This document shows, piece by piece, positions 45,038 through 54,186 of a DNA stretch of 61,607 nt. Source of the DNA: Rhodoferax sp. (lineage in GTDB: Bacteria; Pseudomonadota; Gammaproteobacteria; Burkholderiales; Burkholderiaceae_C); the NCBI RefSeq assembly GCF_025356155.1, contig NZ_JANXUQ010000007.1, forward strand, positions 1 to 61,607. The letters are read 5' to 3'. Every line of letters starts with the position of its first letter. Position 1 is the stretch's first letter. A program made the translations under genes and the position numbers. A model generated the notes under the pieces. It made no database searches. It saw only the letters and a list, made by a program, of their open reading frames with translations, and was not told the DNA's origin.

Positions 45038-45784
45038 GTGACCAAAACACTGCACGCTGGCGCGCCCGATCCACGCCTCAATCAGGTTCTTGCCGCACTT
45101 CCGGCTGCGGACTATGCGAGGCTGTTACCCGACTTGGAGCTTGTGCCCATGCCGCGCGGGTGGACGATGTCGGAGTCGGGCGACCATGTGAAATATCTGC
45201 ACTTCCCGACATCGGGGATCGTTTCGTTGATCTATGCGCTGGAAGACGGCTCGTCCAGTGAAATAGCGCTGGTGGGCAACGAGGGAATGATCGGCATTTC
45301 TATCTATATGGGTGGCGAAAGCCTACCGACCAGCACGGAAGTGCAAAGCGCGGGAGAAGCCTACCGCTTGAGCCGTAAGGTGATGAAGCGTGAGTTCGCG
45401 TTGGGCGGGCGGCTCCAACATCTGGCGCTCTTGTACACGCAGGCCTTGATTGTCCAGACGTCGCAGATGGCGGTATGCAACCAGCACCATTCGGTGGAGC
45501 AGCAATTTTGCCGCTGGGTATTGATGACCGGCGATCGCCTGCAAAGCGACAAGATCGTGATTACCCAGGAACAGATTTCGCACCTGCTGGGCGTTCGGCG
45601 CGAAAGCGTGACAAGTACGGCCAGCGTCCTGCAAAGAGACGCCATGATTGCCTGCGCGCGTGGCAGCATCACATTGACCGACCGGCCCAAGCTCGAAAAG
45701 CGTGTGTGCGAGTGTTATGCGGCTGTCAAGTCGGAGTGCGAACGATTGCTTCCGCAGCAACACGCACCCAAGTCGGCGGCCTGA
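45038..45784 (+). CDS. Crp/Fnr family transcriptional regulator
   Basis: A 248-aa regulator: a cyclic-nucleotide-binding-like N-terminus (MSESGDHVKYLHFPTSGIVSLIY, EIALVGNEGMIGISIYMGG) and a C-terminal winged helix (ITQEQISHLLGVRRESVTSTASVLQ). The cNMP pocket arginine/serine pattern of true CRP and the Fe-S cysteines of FNR are not seen, so the effector is unknown. The start is GTG (GTGACCAAA). Monocistronic, upstream of the BenE-type gene. Confidence 0.87.
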   Translation: MTKTLHAGAPDPRLNQVLAALPAADYARLLPDLELVPMPRGWTMSESGDHVKYLHFPTSGIVSLIYALEDGSSSEIALVGNEGMIGISIYMGGESLPTSTEVQSAGEAYRLSRKVMKREFALGGRLQHLALLYTQALIVQTSQMAVCNQHHSVEQQFCRWVLMTGDRLQSDKIVITQEQISHLLGVRRESVTSTASVLQRDAMIACARGSITLTDRPKLEKRVCECYAAVKSECERLLPQQHAPKSAA

Positions 45785-45838
45785 GCCGACCAACCTGCCG
45801 GTCTTGACCGTGCGCATGGCTGCGGGGCCAATGTCACA

Positions 45839-47074
45839 ATGGCGCGCATGCAATTTTTCAAAGACCTCAGCCTCTCCGCTTTCACCGCCGGGTTTGTGGC
45901 CGTGCTGGTGGGGTTCACCAGTTCAGTGGCCATTGTCTTCCAGGCGGCGCAGGCTTTTCACGCCACGCCCGAGATGATGGCGTCGTGGATGTGGGCGCTG
46001 GGCATTGGCATGGGGCTGTGCTCGCTGGTGCCTTCGTTATGGTTGAAGAAACCTGTCATGGTTGCCTGGAGCACGCCGGGCGCCGCAGTGCTGGCCAGCG
46101 CCGGTGTCGTCGGCGGCTTCTCCATGCAAGAGGCCGTAGGCGCATTTATGGTCTGCGCCGTGTTGATCACGCTGGCGGGTGTGACGGGTTGGTTCGAGCG
46201 GGTCATGAACCGCATCCCCTTGGCCTTGGCCTCGGCGTTGTTGGCCGGCGTTCTGGCCCGCTTTGGGCTGTCGGGCTTCACCGCAGCGCAAACGGCCTTG
46301 CCGCTCGTGGTGGTCATGCTGGTGTCGTATCTGCTGGGCCGGCGCCTGTGGCCACGGTATGCGGTACCGGTCACGCTGCTGGTTGCTATTGTTTTTGTAG
46401 CTGCAACATCAGGTTTCACGAGGGCTGACATCGTATTGGGCTTGACCCTTCCGGTGTTTGTGGCTCCCAGTTTCAGTTTTGCCGCCTTTGTCAGCCTGGC
46501 ACTGCCGTTGTTCATTGTGACCATGGCTTCGCAAAACCTGCCGGGGGTTGCGGCCATCCAGGCCAGTGGCTTTGGCGACCAGCGCGCCACCGGCGGCGAT
46601 GCCGGCATTCCCATCTCCAAAGTCATCACGCTGACCGGTCTGGCCACACTGGTGCTGGCACCCTTTGGCGCGTTTGCGCTGAACCTGAGCGCCATCACCG
46701 CTGCCATTTGTATGGGGCCGGAGGCGCATACACAACCGCGGCGGCGGTACACGGCTGCCGTGTCCTGCGGCGCCATCTACATCGTGATTGGCCTGTTTGG
46801 CGCGGCCATCACCGGCGTGTTGACGGCCTTCCCCAAAGAACTGGTGGCGGCGATTGCCGGGCTGGCGCTGCTGGGCACGATTGGCGGTGCGTTGTCGTCC
46901 GCCCTGCAGAATGAATCACACCGCGAGGCGGCCATCATCACCTTCCTGGTGACACTCAGTGGCGTGGTGGTGGCGGGCGTGGGTTCGGCATTCTGGGGCG
47001 TGGTGGCCGGAGCCTTGGCGCTGCTGGTGCAGCATGCTGGGCGTGGCCGTACCGCACCGAAGCCTGGCGCTTAG
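45839..47074 (+). CDS. BenE family benzoate/H+ symporter-like transporter
   Basis: A 411-aa protein with about eleven to twelve membrane helices. VAVLVGFTSSVAIVFQAAQA, LPLVVVMLVSYLLGRRLWPRYAVPVTLL, and NLPGVAAIQASGFGDQRATGGDAGIPISKVITLTGLATLVLAPFG are BenE hallmarks. The substrate may be an aromatic acid; no catabolic genes are near. Residues about 182-196 (LVAIVFVAATSGFTRAD) lie in repeat A copy 7. A second ATG 9 nt downstream is possible as start. Confidence 0.88.
   Translation: MARMQFFKDLSLSAFTAGFVAVLVGFTSSVAIVFQAAQAFHATPEMMASWMWALGIGMGLCSLVPSLWLKKPVMVAWSTPGAAVLASAGVVGGFSMQEAVGAFMVCAVLITLAGVTGWFERVMNRIPLALASALLAGVLARFGLSGFTAAQTALPLVVVMLVSYLLGRRLWPRYAVPVTLLVAIVFVAATSGFTRADIVLGLTLPVFVAPSFSFAAFVSLALPLFIVTMASQNLPGVAAIQASGFGDQRATGGDAGIPISKVITLTGLATLVLAPFGAFALNLSAITAAICMGPEAHTQPRRRYTAAVSCGAIYIVIGLFGAAITGVLTAFPKELVAAIAGLALLGTIGGALSSALQNESHREAAIITFLVTLSGVVVAGVGSAFWGVVAGALALLVQHAGRGRTAPKPGA
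46384..46426 (-). repeat. Repeat A, copy 7 (inside the BenE gene, in frame)
   Basis: On the minus strand: AGCCCTC, 17 nt, AGCTA, 9 nt, TAGCA. It encodes part of a membrane segment and the following loop. Confidence 0.75.
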
Positions 47075-47165
47075 CACCCCCCGCTTGTCCTCTCACAACA
47101 CGGGTTGGCCCTCTGCCTGTAGAGTCACACACGTTTTCTTTTATCCAACCTGCCGGTAGCACCCT

Positions 47166-48107
47166 ATGGAAATCCTCTTCGTCAGTGATCCGCTTGAATC
47201 GTTCAAGATCTACAAAGACACCACGTTTTCGATGATGCGCGAGGCCCAGCGCCGCGGCCACACCATCGTGGCCTGTGAGCCGCAGCAACTGCTGTGGGCG
47301 CGCGGTGGTGTGGTGCAGGCGCAGGTTAGGGCGGTCACGCTCACCGGCGACCCTAAGACCTGGTTTACCGAAACGGTTTCGTCCGTGCGGGCCATCAAGG
47401 ACTTCGGCGCAGTGGTCATGCGCAAAGACCCACCCTTTGACAGCGAGTTTTTCTATGCCACCCACCTGCTGGAGCAGGCGGAGCGCGAGGGTGCCAAGGT
47501 CTTCAACAAGCCGCGTGCGCTGCGCGATCACCCCGAGAAGCTGGCGATTCTGGAATTCCCCCAGTTCATTGGCCCCACATTGGTAACGCGCGAGGCAGAT
47601 GCGATCAAACGCTTCCACGCCGAGCACAAAGACATCATCCTCAAACCGCTGGACGGCATGGGCGGCATGGGCATCTTCCGCGTCAAGGAAGACGGGCTCA
47701 ACCTGGGCGGCATCATCGAGACACTGAACAAAGAGGGCGCCGAGACGGTGATGGTGCAGAAATTTCTACCCGCTATCACCGAGGGCGACAAACGTGTGCT
47801 GGTCATAGGCGGCAAGCCGGTGCCGTTTTGCCTGGCGCGCATTCCCCAAGGCAACGAAGTGCGGGGCAACTTGGCCGTGGGCGGCAAGGGCGTGGCACTG
47901 CCGCTGAGCGATTCGGACCGTGCGATTGCCGAGGCCTTAGGCCCAATACTGGCCGCGCGGGGTTTGCTGTTGGTGGGGCTGGACGTAATTGGCGACAGCC
48001 TGACCGAGATCAATGTAACCAGCCCAACCTGCTTCCAGGAAATCACCGACCAGACCGGCTTTGATGTGGCTGCGATGTTTGTGGATGCATTGGAGGCGGC
48101 GGTCTAA
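47166..48107 (+). CDS. gshB: Glutathione synthetase
   Basis: A 313-aa ATP-grasp enzyme, second step of glutathione synthesis. Motifs: MRKDPPFDSEFFYATHLLEQAE, NKPRALRDHPEKLA, the glycine-rich loop KPLDGMGGMGIFR, and INVTSPTCFQEI at the end. Length matches E. coli GshB. It is on the same strand as gshA but separated from it by kup, the acetyltransferase, the Crp gene and the BenE gene. A weak hairpin (48128-48141, CCGCT/AGCGG) followed by TTTTA lies just after the stop. Confidence 0.95.
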   Translation: MEILFVSDPLESFKIYKDTTFSMMREAQRRGHTIVACEPQQLLWARGGVVQAQVRAVTLTGDPKTWFTETVSSVRAIKDFGAVVMRKDPPFDSEFFYATHLLEQAEREGAKVFNKPRALRDHPEKLAILEFPQFIGPTLVTREADAIKRFHAEHKDIILKPLDGMGGMGIFRVKEDGLNLGGIIETLNKEGAETVMVQKFLPAITEGDKRVLVIGGKPVPFCLARIPQGNEVRGNLAVGGKGVALPLSDSDRAIAEALGPILAARGLLLVGLDVIGDSLTEINVTSPTCFQEITDQTGFDVAAMFVDALEAAV

Positions 48108-48164
48108 CTCGCCATGGGCCGTTCAGACCGCTACGCAGCGGGCTGTTTTATGAAATTTGGCTGT

Positions 48165-48207
48165 AGCCCTCGTGGGATATGCGGTTGAAGCTATTAAATG
48201 TATAGCA
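48165..48207 (+). repeat. Repeat A, copy 8
   Basis: AGCCCTC, 17 nt, AGCTA, 9 nt, TAGCA, between the convergent gshB and amidotransferase genes. Confidence 0.85.
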
Positions 48208-48237
48208 AACCACTCTCCGGCTCTTGGGGATAGCGCG

Positions 48238-49020
48238 TCAGTCTATCGGGCGCCCGTCTACAAACACCTTGAACTCCCCTGGCTCCATGGCCACCCAGTT
48301 CTCGTTGGTGGTCAACGGCTCGGTGACTACGATGACCAGCCGGTCCTCAGGGCTGTTGAGTTCGGCCAGGTCCACATTCACATCTTCGTCCTTGAGCTGC
48401 ACTTGGGCGAAAGGATGCTGGCGTTGCACATAGTGCAACTTGGTGCTGGCATGCGTCCACAGCGCCTGGCCATTGCTCAGCAAAAAGTTGAAAGTGCCGT
48501 GTTTGGCGATGCGGGGAACCAGCTCGCGCAGCGTGTGGGTCAGCTCCTCGACGCTGGGCACGCCAAAGTGTGATTTATTCAGCTCCTGCAGCAGCCAGCA
48601 AAAGGCCAGCTCGCTGTCGGTGTCGCCCACAGGTTTGAAGGCGCCGTGCAGCGGTGGGTTGAAGTCTTTCAGGTCGCCGTTGTGGGCGAACACCCAGTAG
48701 CGTCCCCAGAGTTCGCGCACAAAGGGGTGGCAGTTTTCCAGTCGGACCTCACCCACCGTCGCCTTGCGCACATGGGCCACCACGTTGTGGCTCTTGATGG
48801 GGTAGGTGCGCAGCATCTGCGCAATCGGGGAGGTGGCGGCACTCTCTTTGTCTACAAAATAGCGCGCCGCTTTGCCGGGCTTTTGGCCGTCGCTCTCAAA
48901 GAAAGCGATGCCCCAGCCATCGGCATGGTGGTCGGTGCAGCCCCCGCGCTGCGAAAACCCGGTAAAGCTCAAGGTCAGGCTGGCGGGCAGCAGACTGTTC
49001 ATTCCAAGGAGTTGACACAT
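48238..49020 (-). CDS. Class II glutamine amidotransferase, YafJ-like
   Basis: A 260-aa stand-alone Ntn-type amidotransferase. The N-terminal Cys2 follows Met1 (MCQLLGMN), as required for the nucleophile, and the glutaminase motifs SQRGGCTDHHADGWGIAFF, HVRKATVG, HPFVRELWGRYWVFAHNGDL and GDTDSELAFCWLL are clear. No acceptor domain is present. E. coli YafJ has the same size and is of uncertain role. Monocistronic, divergent from the GGDEF gene. Confidence 0.9.
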   Translation of the reverse strand: MCQLLGMNSLLPASLTLSFTGFSQRGGCTDHHADGWGIAFFESDGQKPGKAARYFVDKESAATSPIAQMLRTYPIKSHNVVAHVRKATVGEVRLENCHPFVRELWGRYWVFAHNGDLKDFNPPLHGAFKPVGDTDSELAFCWLLQELNKSHFGVPSVEELTHTLRELVPRIAKHGTFNFLLSNGQALWTHASTKLHYVQRQHPFAQVQLKDEDVNVDLAELNSPEDRLVIVVTEPLTTNENWVAMEPGEFKVFVDGRPID

Positions 49021-49153
49021 AAGCTAAACAGTTTACCCGCCTGCCAACAGACCCACCGTAAAGGTTTTGTGAAGTAGCGTGTGCAGGCGCGTTCGTTGCG
49101 CAGGTGACAACGTGTTGCGGGCTGGTGGACAATGGCCTTCTGGAGGTGCTGGT

Positions 49154-50617
49154 ATGGCGCAGTTGAACCCCGAGACAGATTTCGAGCTGATGTTTGAATC
49201 GGCCCCTATTTCACTGTGGCTGGAAGACTACAGTGCGCTCAAGGTGTTGTTTGACGTCTGGCGCGCCCAGGGCGTGACCGACCTGTCCGCCCACATGGCG
49301 CAAACGCCTGACCTGCTGCAGCAGTGCGCGGCCTGCCTCAAGGTGCTCAAGGTCAATCGCCAGACGCTGACCGTGTTTGCGGCGTCCAGTCAGCAAGAGC
49401 TGGTGGCGCGCCTGGCGGAGGTGTTTCGCGACGATACGCTGGGCCAGATGTTGACGGAAATGGATTACCTGTGGAACGGCACGCTGGAGTTTTCCAACCA
49501 AACCGTGAACTACGCACTGGACGGCCGCCGCATTGATGTGCGCATCCATGTGCGGGTGTTGCAAGGCCATGAGGCCACGTGGGATCGCGTGATGGTCTCG
49601 CTGGAAGACACCACCGTGGCCACGCAGGCCCAGCAGAAGCTGGCGTTCAGCGAGCAATACGCCCGCGACCTGTTTGACTATTCACCGGTGTCGCTGTGGG
49701 TGGAAGATTTCAGCGGCGTCAAGCGCCTGCTGGACGCGGCGCGGGCGCAGGGCATACGCGACTTTCGTGTTTTCTTGAGCGTACACCCGGAGTTTGTAGG
49801 CCAGTGCGCCGAAGAGATCCGTGTCATCAACGTCAACCGCCAGACGCTGACGATGTTCGCGGCCCAAAGCCAGGAAGATTTGTTGCGCAATCTGGGGTCG
49901 GTTTTCCGCGACGAGATGCACGACTCGTTTGCCGAGCAGTTGATCGACCTGTGGGATGGCAGATCTGTGCAACAACGCGAGGTGATCAACTACTCGCTGA
50001 GCGGCGAGTTGATCAACATCCACATGCAGTTTGCGGTGCTGCCGGCCCACCAGGCTGACTGGAGCCTGGTGCTGGTCTCGCTGATCGACATCACCGCGCG
50101 CAAGAAGGCCGAGGCCTACCTGGAGTACCTGGGCAAACACGATGCACTGACCAAGCTGCGCAACCGCGCGTTTTACGTCGACGAACTCAACCGTATCAGC
50201 CGAAAAGGCCCCTGGCCGCTGATGGTCATGGCGATGGACCTCAACGGCCTGAAGCGCATCAACGACGAGCATGGCCATGCGGCTGGGGACGCCGTGCTGC
50301 GCCGCGCGGGGGAAGTTTTGACCAGTGCGACGGCCGGTTATCCTTACTGCGTGGCCCGCATCGGTGGTGATGAATTCATTGCGCTGCTGCCGGGGTGCGA
50401 CGAACGTGTGGCCGCAGGGTTGCAGGAGCGCATCCAGTCCATGGTCGAGCTGAACAACCAGTTCTATCCCGGGCAAAGCCTGAGCATGGCCATTGGCAGC
50501 GCGTCCTGTGCGTCTGCCGTGCAGGTAGAGGCGGCATTGCATGCTGCAGACCAGGCCATGTTCATCAACAAAACGCGCTTCTATGAAGAAGCCAAGCTGG
50601 AGCGACGCCACCACTAG
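49154..50617 (+). CDS. Diguanylate cyclase with two tandem PAS-like domains
   Basis: A 487-aa soluble signalling protein from the ATG at 49154 (GGAGGT upstream). Two similar PAS-like units (about 10-150 and 165-320) each carry ISLWLEDYS/VSLWVEDFS, KVNRQTLTVFAA/NVNRQTLTMFAA and VFRDD/VFRDE; they clearly arose by duplication. A GGDEF domain follows (LGKHDALTKLRNRAFY; the motif RIGGDEF is at 404-408 and intact). No RxxD inhibition site is seen at the usual distance upstream, so the enzyme may lack product inhibition. It likely makes c-di-GMP; this window's adhesin is a plausible downstream process. Confidence 0.92.
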   Translation: MAQLNPETDFELMFESAPISLWLEDYSALKVLFDVWRAQGVTDLSAHMAQTPDLLQQCAACLKVLKVNRQTLTVFAASSQQELVARLAEVFRDDTLGQMLTEMDYLWNGTLEFSNQTVNYALDGRRIDVRIHVRVLQGHEATWDRVMVSLEDTTVATQAQQKLAFSEQYARDLFDYSPVSLWVEDFSGVKRLLDAARAQGIRDFRVFLSVHPEFVGQCAEEIRVINVNRQTLTMFAAQSQEDLLRNLGSVFRDEMHDSFAEQLIDLWDGRSVQQREVINYSLSGELINIHMQFAVLPAHQADWSLVLVSLIDITARKKAEAYLEYLGKHDALTKLRNRAFYVDELNRISRKGPWPLMVMAMDLNGLKRINDEHGHAAGDAVLRRAGEVLTSATAGYPYCVARIGGDEFIALLPGCDERVAAGLQERIQSMVELNNQFYPGQSLSMAIGSASCASAVQVEAALHAADQAMFINKTRFYEEAKLERRHH

Positions 50618-50624
50618 TGGCACG

Positions 50625-52376
50625 ATGTACCGCATGAGTCTGACCGGCCTGATTGGCCATTACGTTCGCCAGAACTGGCGCCCCTACCTGCTGTCGGCCG
50701 GCATGCTGGCATCGGTCAGTGCGCTCACGGTGTACATCCCGCGCCAGGTGGGCCATGTGGTCGATGCGCTAGTGGCGGGCACGCTGACGGGCGACGCCCT
50801 GGTAGTCCAATTGGCACGCCTGGTGATGGCGGGCGTGGCCATCTATTTCCTGCGTGTGGGCTGGCGCTTGCAACTGTTTGCCGCCAGCTACCGACTGGGC
50901 GCGCAGTTGCGCCAGCGCCTGTATGCGCGCCTGTGTGTGCAGGGGCCGCATTTCTTCCAGCTAAAGCGCACCGGGGACCTGATGGCGCTGGCCACCAACG
51001 ACATTGACTCGGTGGAAATGGCCTCGGGCGAGGCCATGCTGGCCGGCTTTGACGGCACGCTGACCCTGATCATGGTGGTGGCCATGATGACTTTGGGCGT
51101 GGATGGCCGTTTGGCAGGCGCCGCGCTGTTGCCGTTCCCGTTGATGGCGATTGCGTTCTGGCGCATCTCCAACCACATCCACCAGGCCTCCAAGGATTCG
51201 CTGGATGCGTTTGGCAAGCTCAACGACCATGTGCAAGAGACATTGACCGGCGTGCGCACCTTGCGCGCGCTCGGGTTAGAAGAGCGCAGCGCCTCCCGCT
51301 TTGCCGAACTGGCCGAAGCGGCGGCTGCGGCCAGCCTGCGCGCCCAGCGCTGGGAAGCGGCGTTTGAACCGGCCGTGGGCATTACGCTGGTCAGCGCCAC
51401 CGCGTTGACGCTGGGGCTGGGTGGCTACCTGGTGTGGCACGCTGAGTTGACGATTGGCGCGCTGACGGCGTTCAGCATGTACCTGGGCCAACTGATATGG
51501 CCCATGTTTGCGGCGGGCTGGGTGCTGGCGCTGCTGGAGCGCGGGCGTGCTGCGTGGGGCCGCCTGCAGCCCACGCTGGCTGCACCGCTGTCGATAGATG
51601 ACCATGGCGTGCGCGATCGCGTTTTGCCCGGCCCACTGATGTTTGATGGCGTGAACTTTTCCTACCCCGGCCACCAGGCATTGGCCTTGTCGGGGCTGCG
51701 GTTGAGCTTGCCAGCGGGGCAAACCTTGGGCCTGGTGGGCGCCACGGGCTCGGGTAAATCCAGCGTGCTGCGACTGATATTGCGGCAGTATGCGGCGCAG
51801 TCCGGCAATATTGTGTGGGGCGGGCGGCTGCTGTCTGACTACAAGTTGGATGCATTGAACCGCGCCATCAGTTGGGTGCCGCAGGAGCCGTTTTTATTCT
51901 CGGCTTCGATTGCCGAAAACATCGCACTGGCCAAACCGGATGCCAGCCGTGCCGAGGTCGAGCAGGCTGCGCGTCTGGCCTCGATCCACGACGACATCGC
52001 CCGCATGCCGCGGGGCTACGACACGCCGGTGGGCGAGAAGGGTATTGCGTTATCGGGTGGCCAGCGCCAGCGCGTGGCGATCGCCCGTGCGCTGTTGACC
52101 GACGCACCGCTGCTGTTGCTGGACGATGCGCTGTCTGCAGTGGACACACAAACCGAGACCGACATCCTGCAGCACCTGCGCAGCGCGCGCGCCGGGCGCA
52201 CGGCGTTGATCGTCAGCCATCGCCTGAGCGCCGTCATGGATGCGGACCACATCCTGGTGCTCAAACAGGGCAAGGTTGTCGAGCAGGGCGACCACGCCAG
52301 CCTGCTCGAACTGAATGGCTGGTATGCCGCCCAGTGGCGCTACCAACAACTGGAGGCCAGCCTCGATGCAGCCTGA
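50625..52376 (+). CDS. mdlA: ABC exporter half-transporter, MdlA-like
   Basis: A 583-aa protein: six membrane helices (about 15-300), then an ATPase domain with Walker A GATGSGKSS, signature LSGGQRQR, and Walker B LLLLDDALSAVD. The Asp in place of the catalytic Glu after Walker B is also found in E. coli MdlA, so it marks the degenerate site of this heterodimer type. The ATG at 50625 is 7 nt after the GGDEF gene stop; an ATG at 50634 is an alternative. Its end overlaps the next ABC gene by 11 nt. Confidence 0.87.
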   Translation: MYRMSLTGLIGHYVRQNWRPYLLSAGMLASVSALTVYIPRQVGHVVDALVAGTLTGDALVVQLARLVMAGVAIYFLRVGWRLQLFAASYRLGAQLRQRLYARLCVQGPHFFQLKRTGDLMALATNDIDSVEMASGEAMLAGFDGTLTLIMVVAMMTLGVDGRLAGAALLPFPLMAIAFWRISNHIHQASKDSLDAFGKLNDHVQETLTGVRTLRALGLEERSASRFAELAEAAAAASLRAQRWEAAFEPAVGITLVSATALTLGLGGYLVWHAELTIGALTAFSMYLGQLIWPMFAAGWVLALLERGRAAWGRLQPTLAAPLSIDDHGVRDRVLPGPLMFDGVNFSYPGHQALALSGLRLSLPAGQTLGLVGATGSGKSSVLRLILRQYAAQSGNIVWGGRLLSDYKLDALNRAISWVPQEPFLFSASIAENIALAKPDASRAEVEQAARLASIHDDIARMPRGYDTPVGEKGIALSGGQRQRVAIARALLTDAPLLLLDDALSAVDTQTETDILQHLRSARAGRTALIVSHRLSAVMDADHILVLKQGKVVEQGDHASLLELNGWYAAQWRYQQLEASLDAA

Positions 52377-54147
52377 GCCCTCGCAGCCTTTGGGCGCTAC
52401 GCCCTTGACCCCGCCGCGCAATACGCGCCGTGCCGTGGCCCTGCTGCTGCACGCCGCTGCACCCGAGCGGCGCCATGTGTTGATCGGCACGGCGTGGCTG
52501 CTGGCTGCGGCGTTGCTGGAAGCACTAGGCCCCTTATTGGGCAAGTATTTCATTGACAAATATTTGTTGCCCCGCCATCTTGTGCTGTGGGACATGGGCC
52601 TGCTGCTGGCGGGCATTGTGCTGGTGGGCAGTGTGGCCAGTGTCATTCGCTACTTGCAGTTGACACGTCTGGCCGGTGTGGCGATGCGCTCGGTGCGGCG
52701 TCTGCGTGAAGAGGTCTACGGCCATGTGTTGCGCCTGCCCATGGCCTTTTTCGACAAGGCCATCACCGGGCAACTGGTGAGCCGCGTGACGAACGATACC
52801 GAGCAGGTCAAGAGTCTGTATGTGCAGGTGCTGTTCGTCATTCTGGACAGTAGCATCGTCGTGCTGGGCGCGTTGGGTGCCATGGCCTGGCTCGATTGGC
52901 GGCTCATGCTGATCGTGCTTGCGTTAATACCGGCCGTGGTCGTCATTGTCTGGTTTTACCAACGCTGGAGCGCGCCGGCCGTGGCCCGTGCGCGGCAAAA
53001 GCGCAGCGACATCAATGCCCAGATGTCTGAGTCCATTGCCGGCATGGCGGTGCTGCAGGCCAGCAATGCGCAGCAGCGTTTCCGGGACCGGTTCGATAAA
53101 ACCAATAACCAGCACTTGAGCGCCCGCATGGCCGAGATGCGGGTCAACGCCTGGCTGCTGCGCCCGATGCTGGATTTCATCAACGTGGTGCTGCTGGCCG
53201 TGGTGATCTACACCTTTGGCCAGCGCAGCCTGGGCGCGCTCGAGATCGGCATTTTGTACGCCTTTGTCAGCTACATCGGCCGCGTGGTCGACCCGCTGAT
53301 CCAGATCACGCTGCAGTTTGGCCAGTTGCAGCAAGCCGTGGTGGCTGCAGCGCGCGTGGACGCACTGCTGCAAGAACGTCGCCCAGCCGCCAAAACCGGC
53401 CCAGAGCGCATCAGCCACGGGGCCATCCATATCTCGCAACTGCGCTTTGGCTACGATCCCGCAACCGTGGTGTTGCACGATCTGTCATTGGATATTCCGG
53501 CTGGCGGTTTCTATGGCTTGGTCGGGCACACCGGCAGTGGTAAATCGACACTGTTGAGCTTGTTGTTGCGCTTCTACCAGCCGCAGTCGGGCCGCATCAC
53601 GCTCGATGGCATTGCGCTGTCGCGGTTCAGCGATGACCACTTTCGCGCCGATGTCGGACTGGTACCGCAAGATCCGTTTTTGCTGGCCAGCAGCGTGCGC
53701 GACAACATTGCGATGGGGCGCAAGCTGAGCCAGGCAGAGCTGGAGACCGCCGCCCGCGCAGCCCATTGCCATGACTTCATACTGCAACTGGAGCATGGTT
53801 ATGACACGCTGCTGGGCGAGGGCGGGGCGCGCCTGTCGGTAGGGCAAAAGCAGTTGATTGCGATTGCCCGCGCGCTGGCGGGTCAGCCACGCATTCTGTT
53901 CCTGGACGAGGCCACGGCGCACATCGATTCCGAGACCGAACAGATCGTGCAGGTGGCGCTGTCGGAATTGCGCGGCCGGGTCACGGTGGTGGCGATTGCG
54001 CACCGGCTGTCTACGATACGCGCGGCGGACTGCATCGTTGTGCTCAACCACGGGCGCATCCATGAGCAGGGCACGCATGAAGCGCTGATGGCGGTCGAGC
54101 AGGGGATTTACCAGCGCTTGTATTTGCTGCAGCAGTTGGGGGAGTAG
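52366..54147 (+). CDS. mdlB: ABC exporter half-transporter, MdlB-like
   Basis: A 593-aa partner of the preceding gene. Membrane domain at about 30-330; ATPase domain with Walker A GHTGSGKST, a variant signature LSVGQKQL and Walker B ILFLDEATAHID with the catalytic Glu. The LSVGQ signature and the complementary LSGGQ/LDD pair in the neighbour mirror E. coli MdlA/MdlB. The ATG at 52366 with GGAGG upstream is used. Substrate unknown; multidrug or lipid export is typical. Confidence 0.88.
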   Translation: MQPEPSQPLGATPLTPPRNTRRAVALLLHAAAPERRHVLIGTAWLLAAALLEALGPLLGKYFIDKYLLPRHLVLWDMGLLLAGIVLVGSVASVIRYLQLTRLAGVAMRSVRRLREEVYGHVLRLPMAFFDKAITGQLVSRVTNDTEQVKSLYVQVLFVILDSSIVVLGALGAMAWLDWRLMLIVLALIPAVVVIVWFYQRWSAPAVARARQKRSDINAQMSESIAGMAVLQASNAQQRFRDRFDKTNNQHLSARMAEMRVNAWLLRPMLDFINVVLLAVVIYTFGQRSLGALEIGILYAFVSYIGRVVDPLIQITLQFGQLQQAVVAAARVDALLQERRPAAKTGPERISHGAIHISQLRFGYDPATVVLHDLSLDIPAGGFYGLVGHTGSGKSTLLSLLLRFYQPQSGRITLDGIALSRFSDDHFRADVGLVPQDPFLLASSVRDNIAMGRKLSQAELETAARAAHCHDFILQLEHGYDTLLGEGGARLSVGQKQLIAIARALAGQPRILFLDEATAHIDSETEQIVQVALSELRGRVTVVAIAHRLSTIRAADCIVVLNHGRIHEQGTHEALMAVEQGIYQRLYLLQQLGE

Positions 54148-54186
54148 GTGTTTGGCACTTGCACACTTCTAACTTCCTAACCTCAG

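Noticed and set aside
52372-52420. Another AGCCCTC start near the mdlB beginning
   Set aside because: The downstream AGCTA-N9-TAGCA part is absent, so it is not counted as a repeat A copy.
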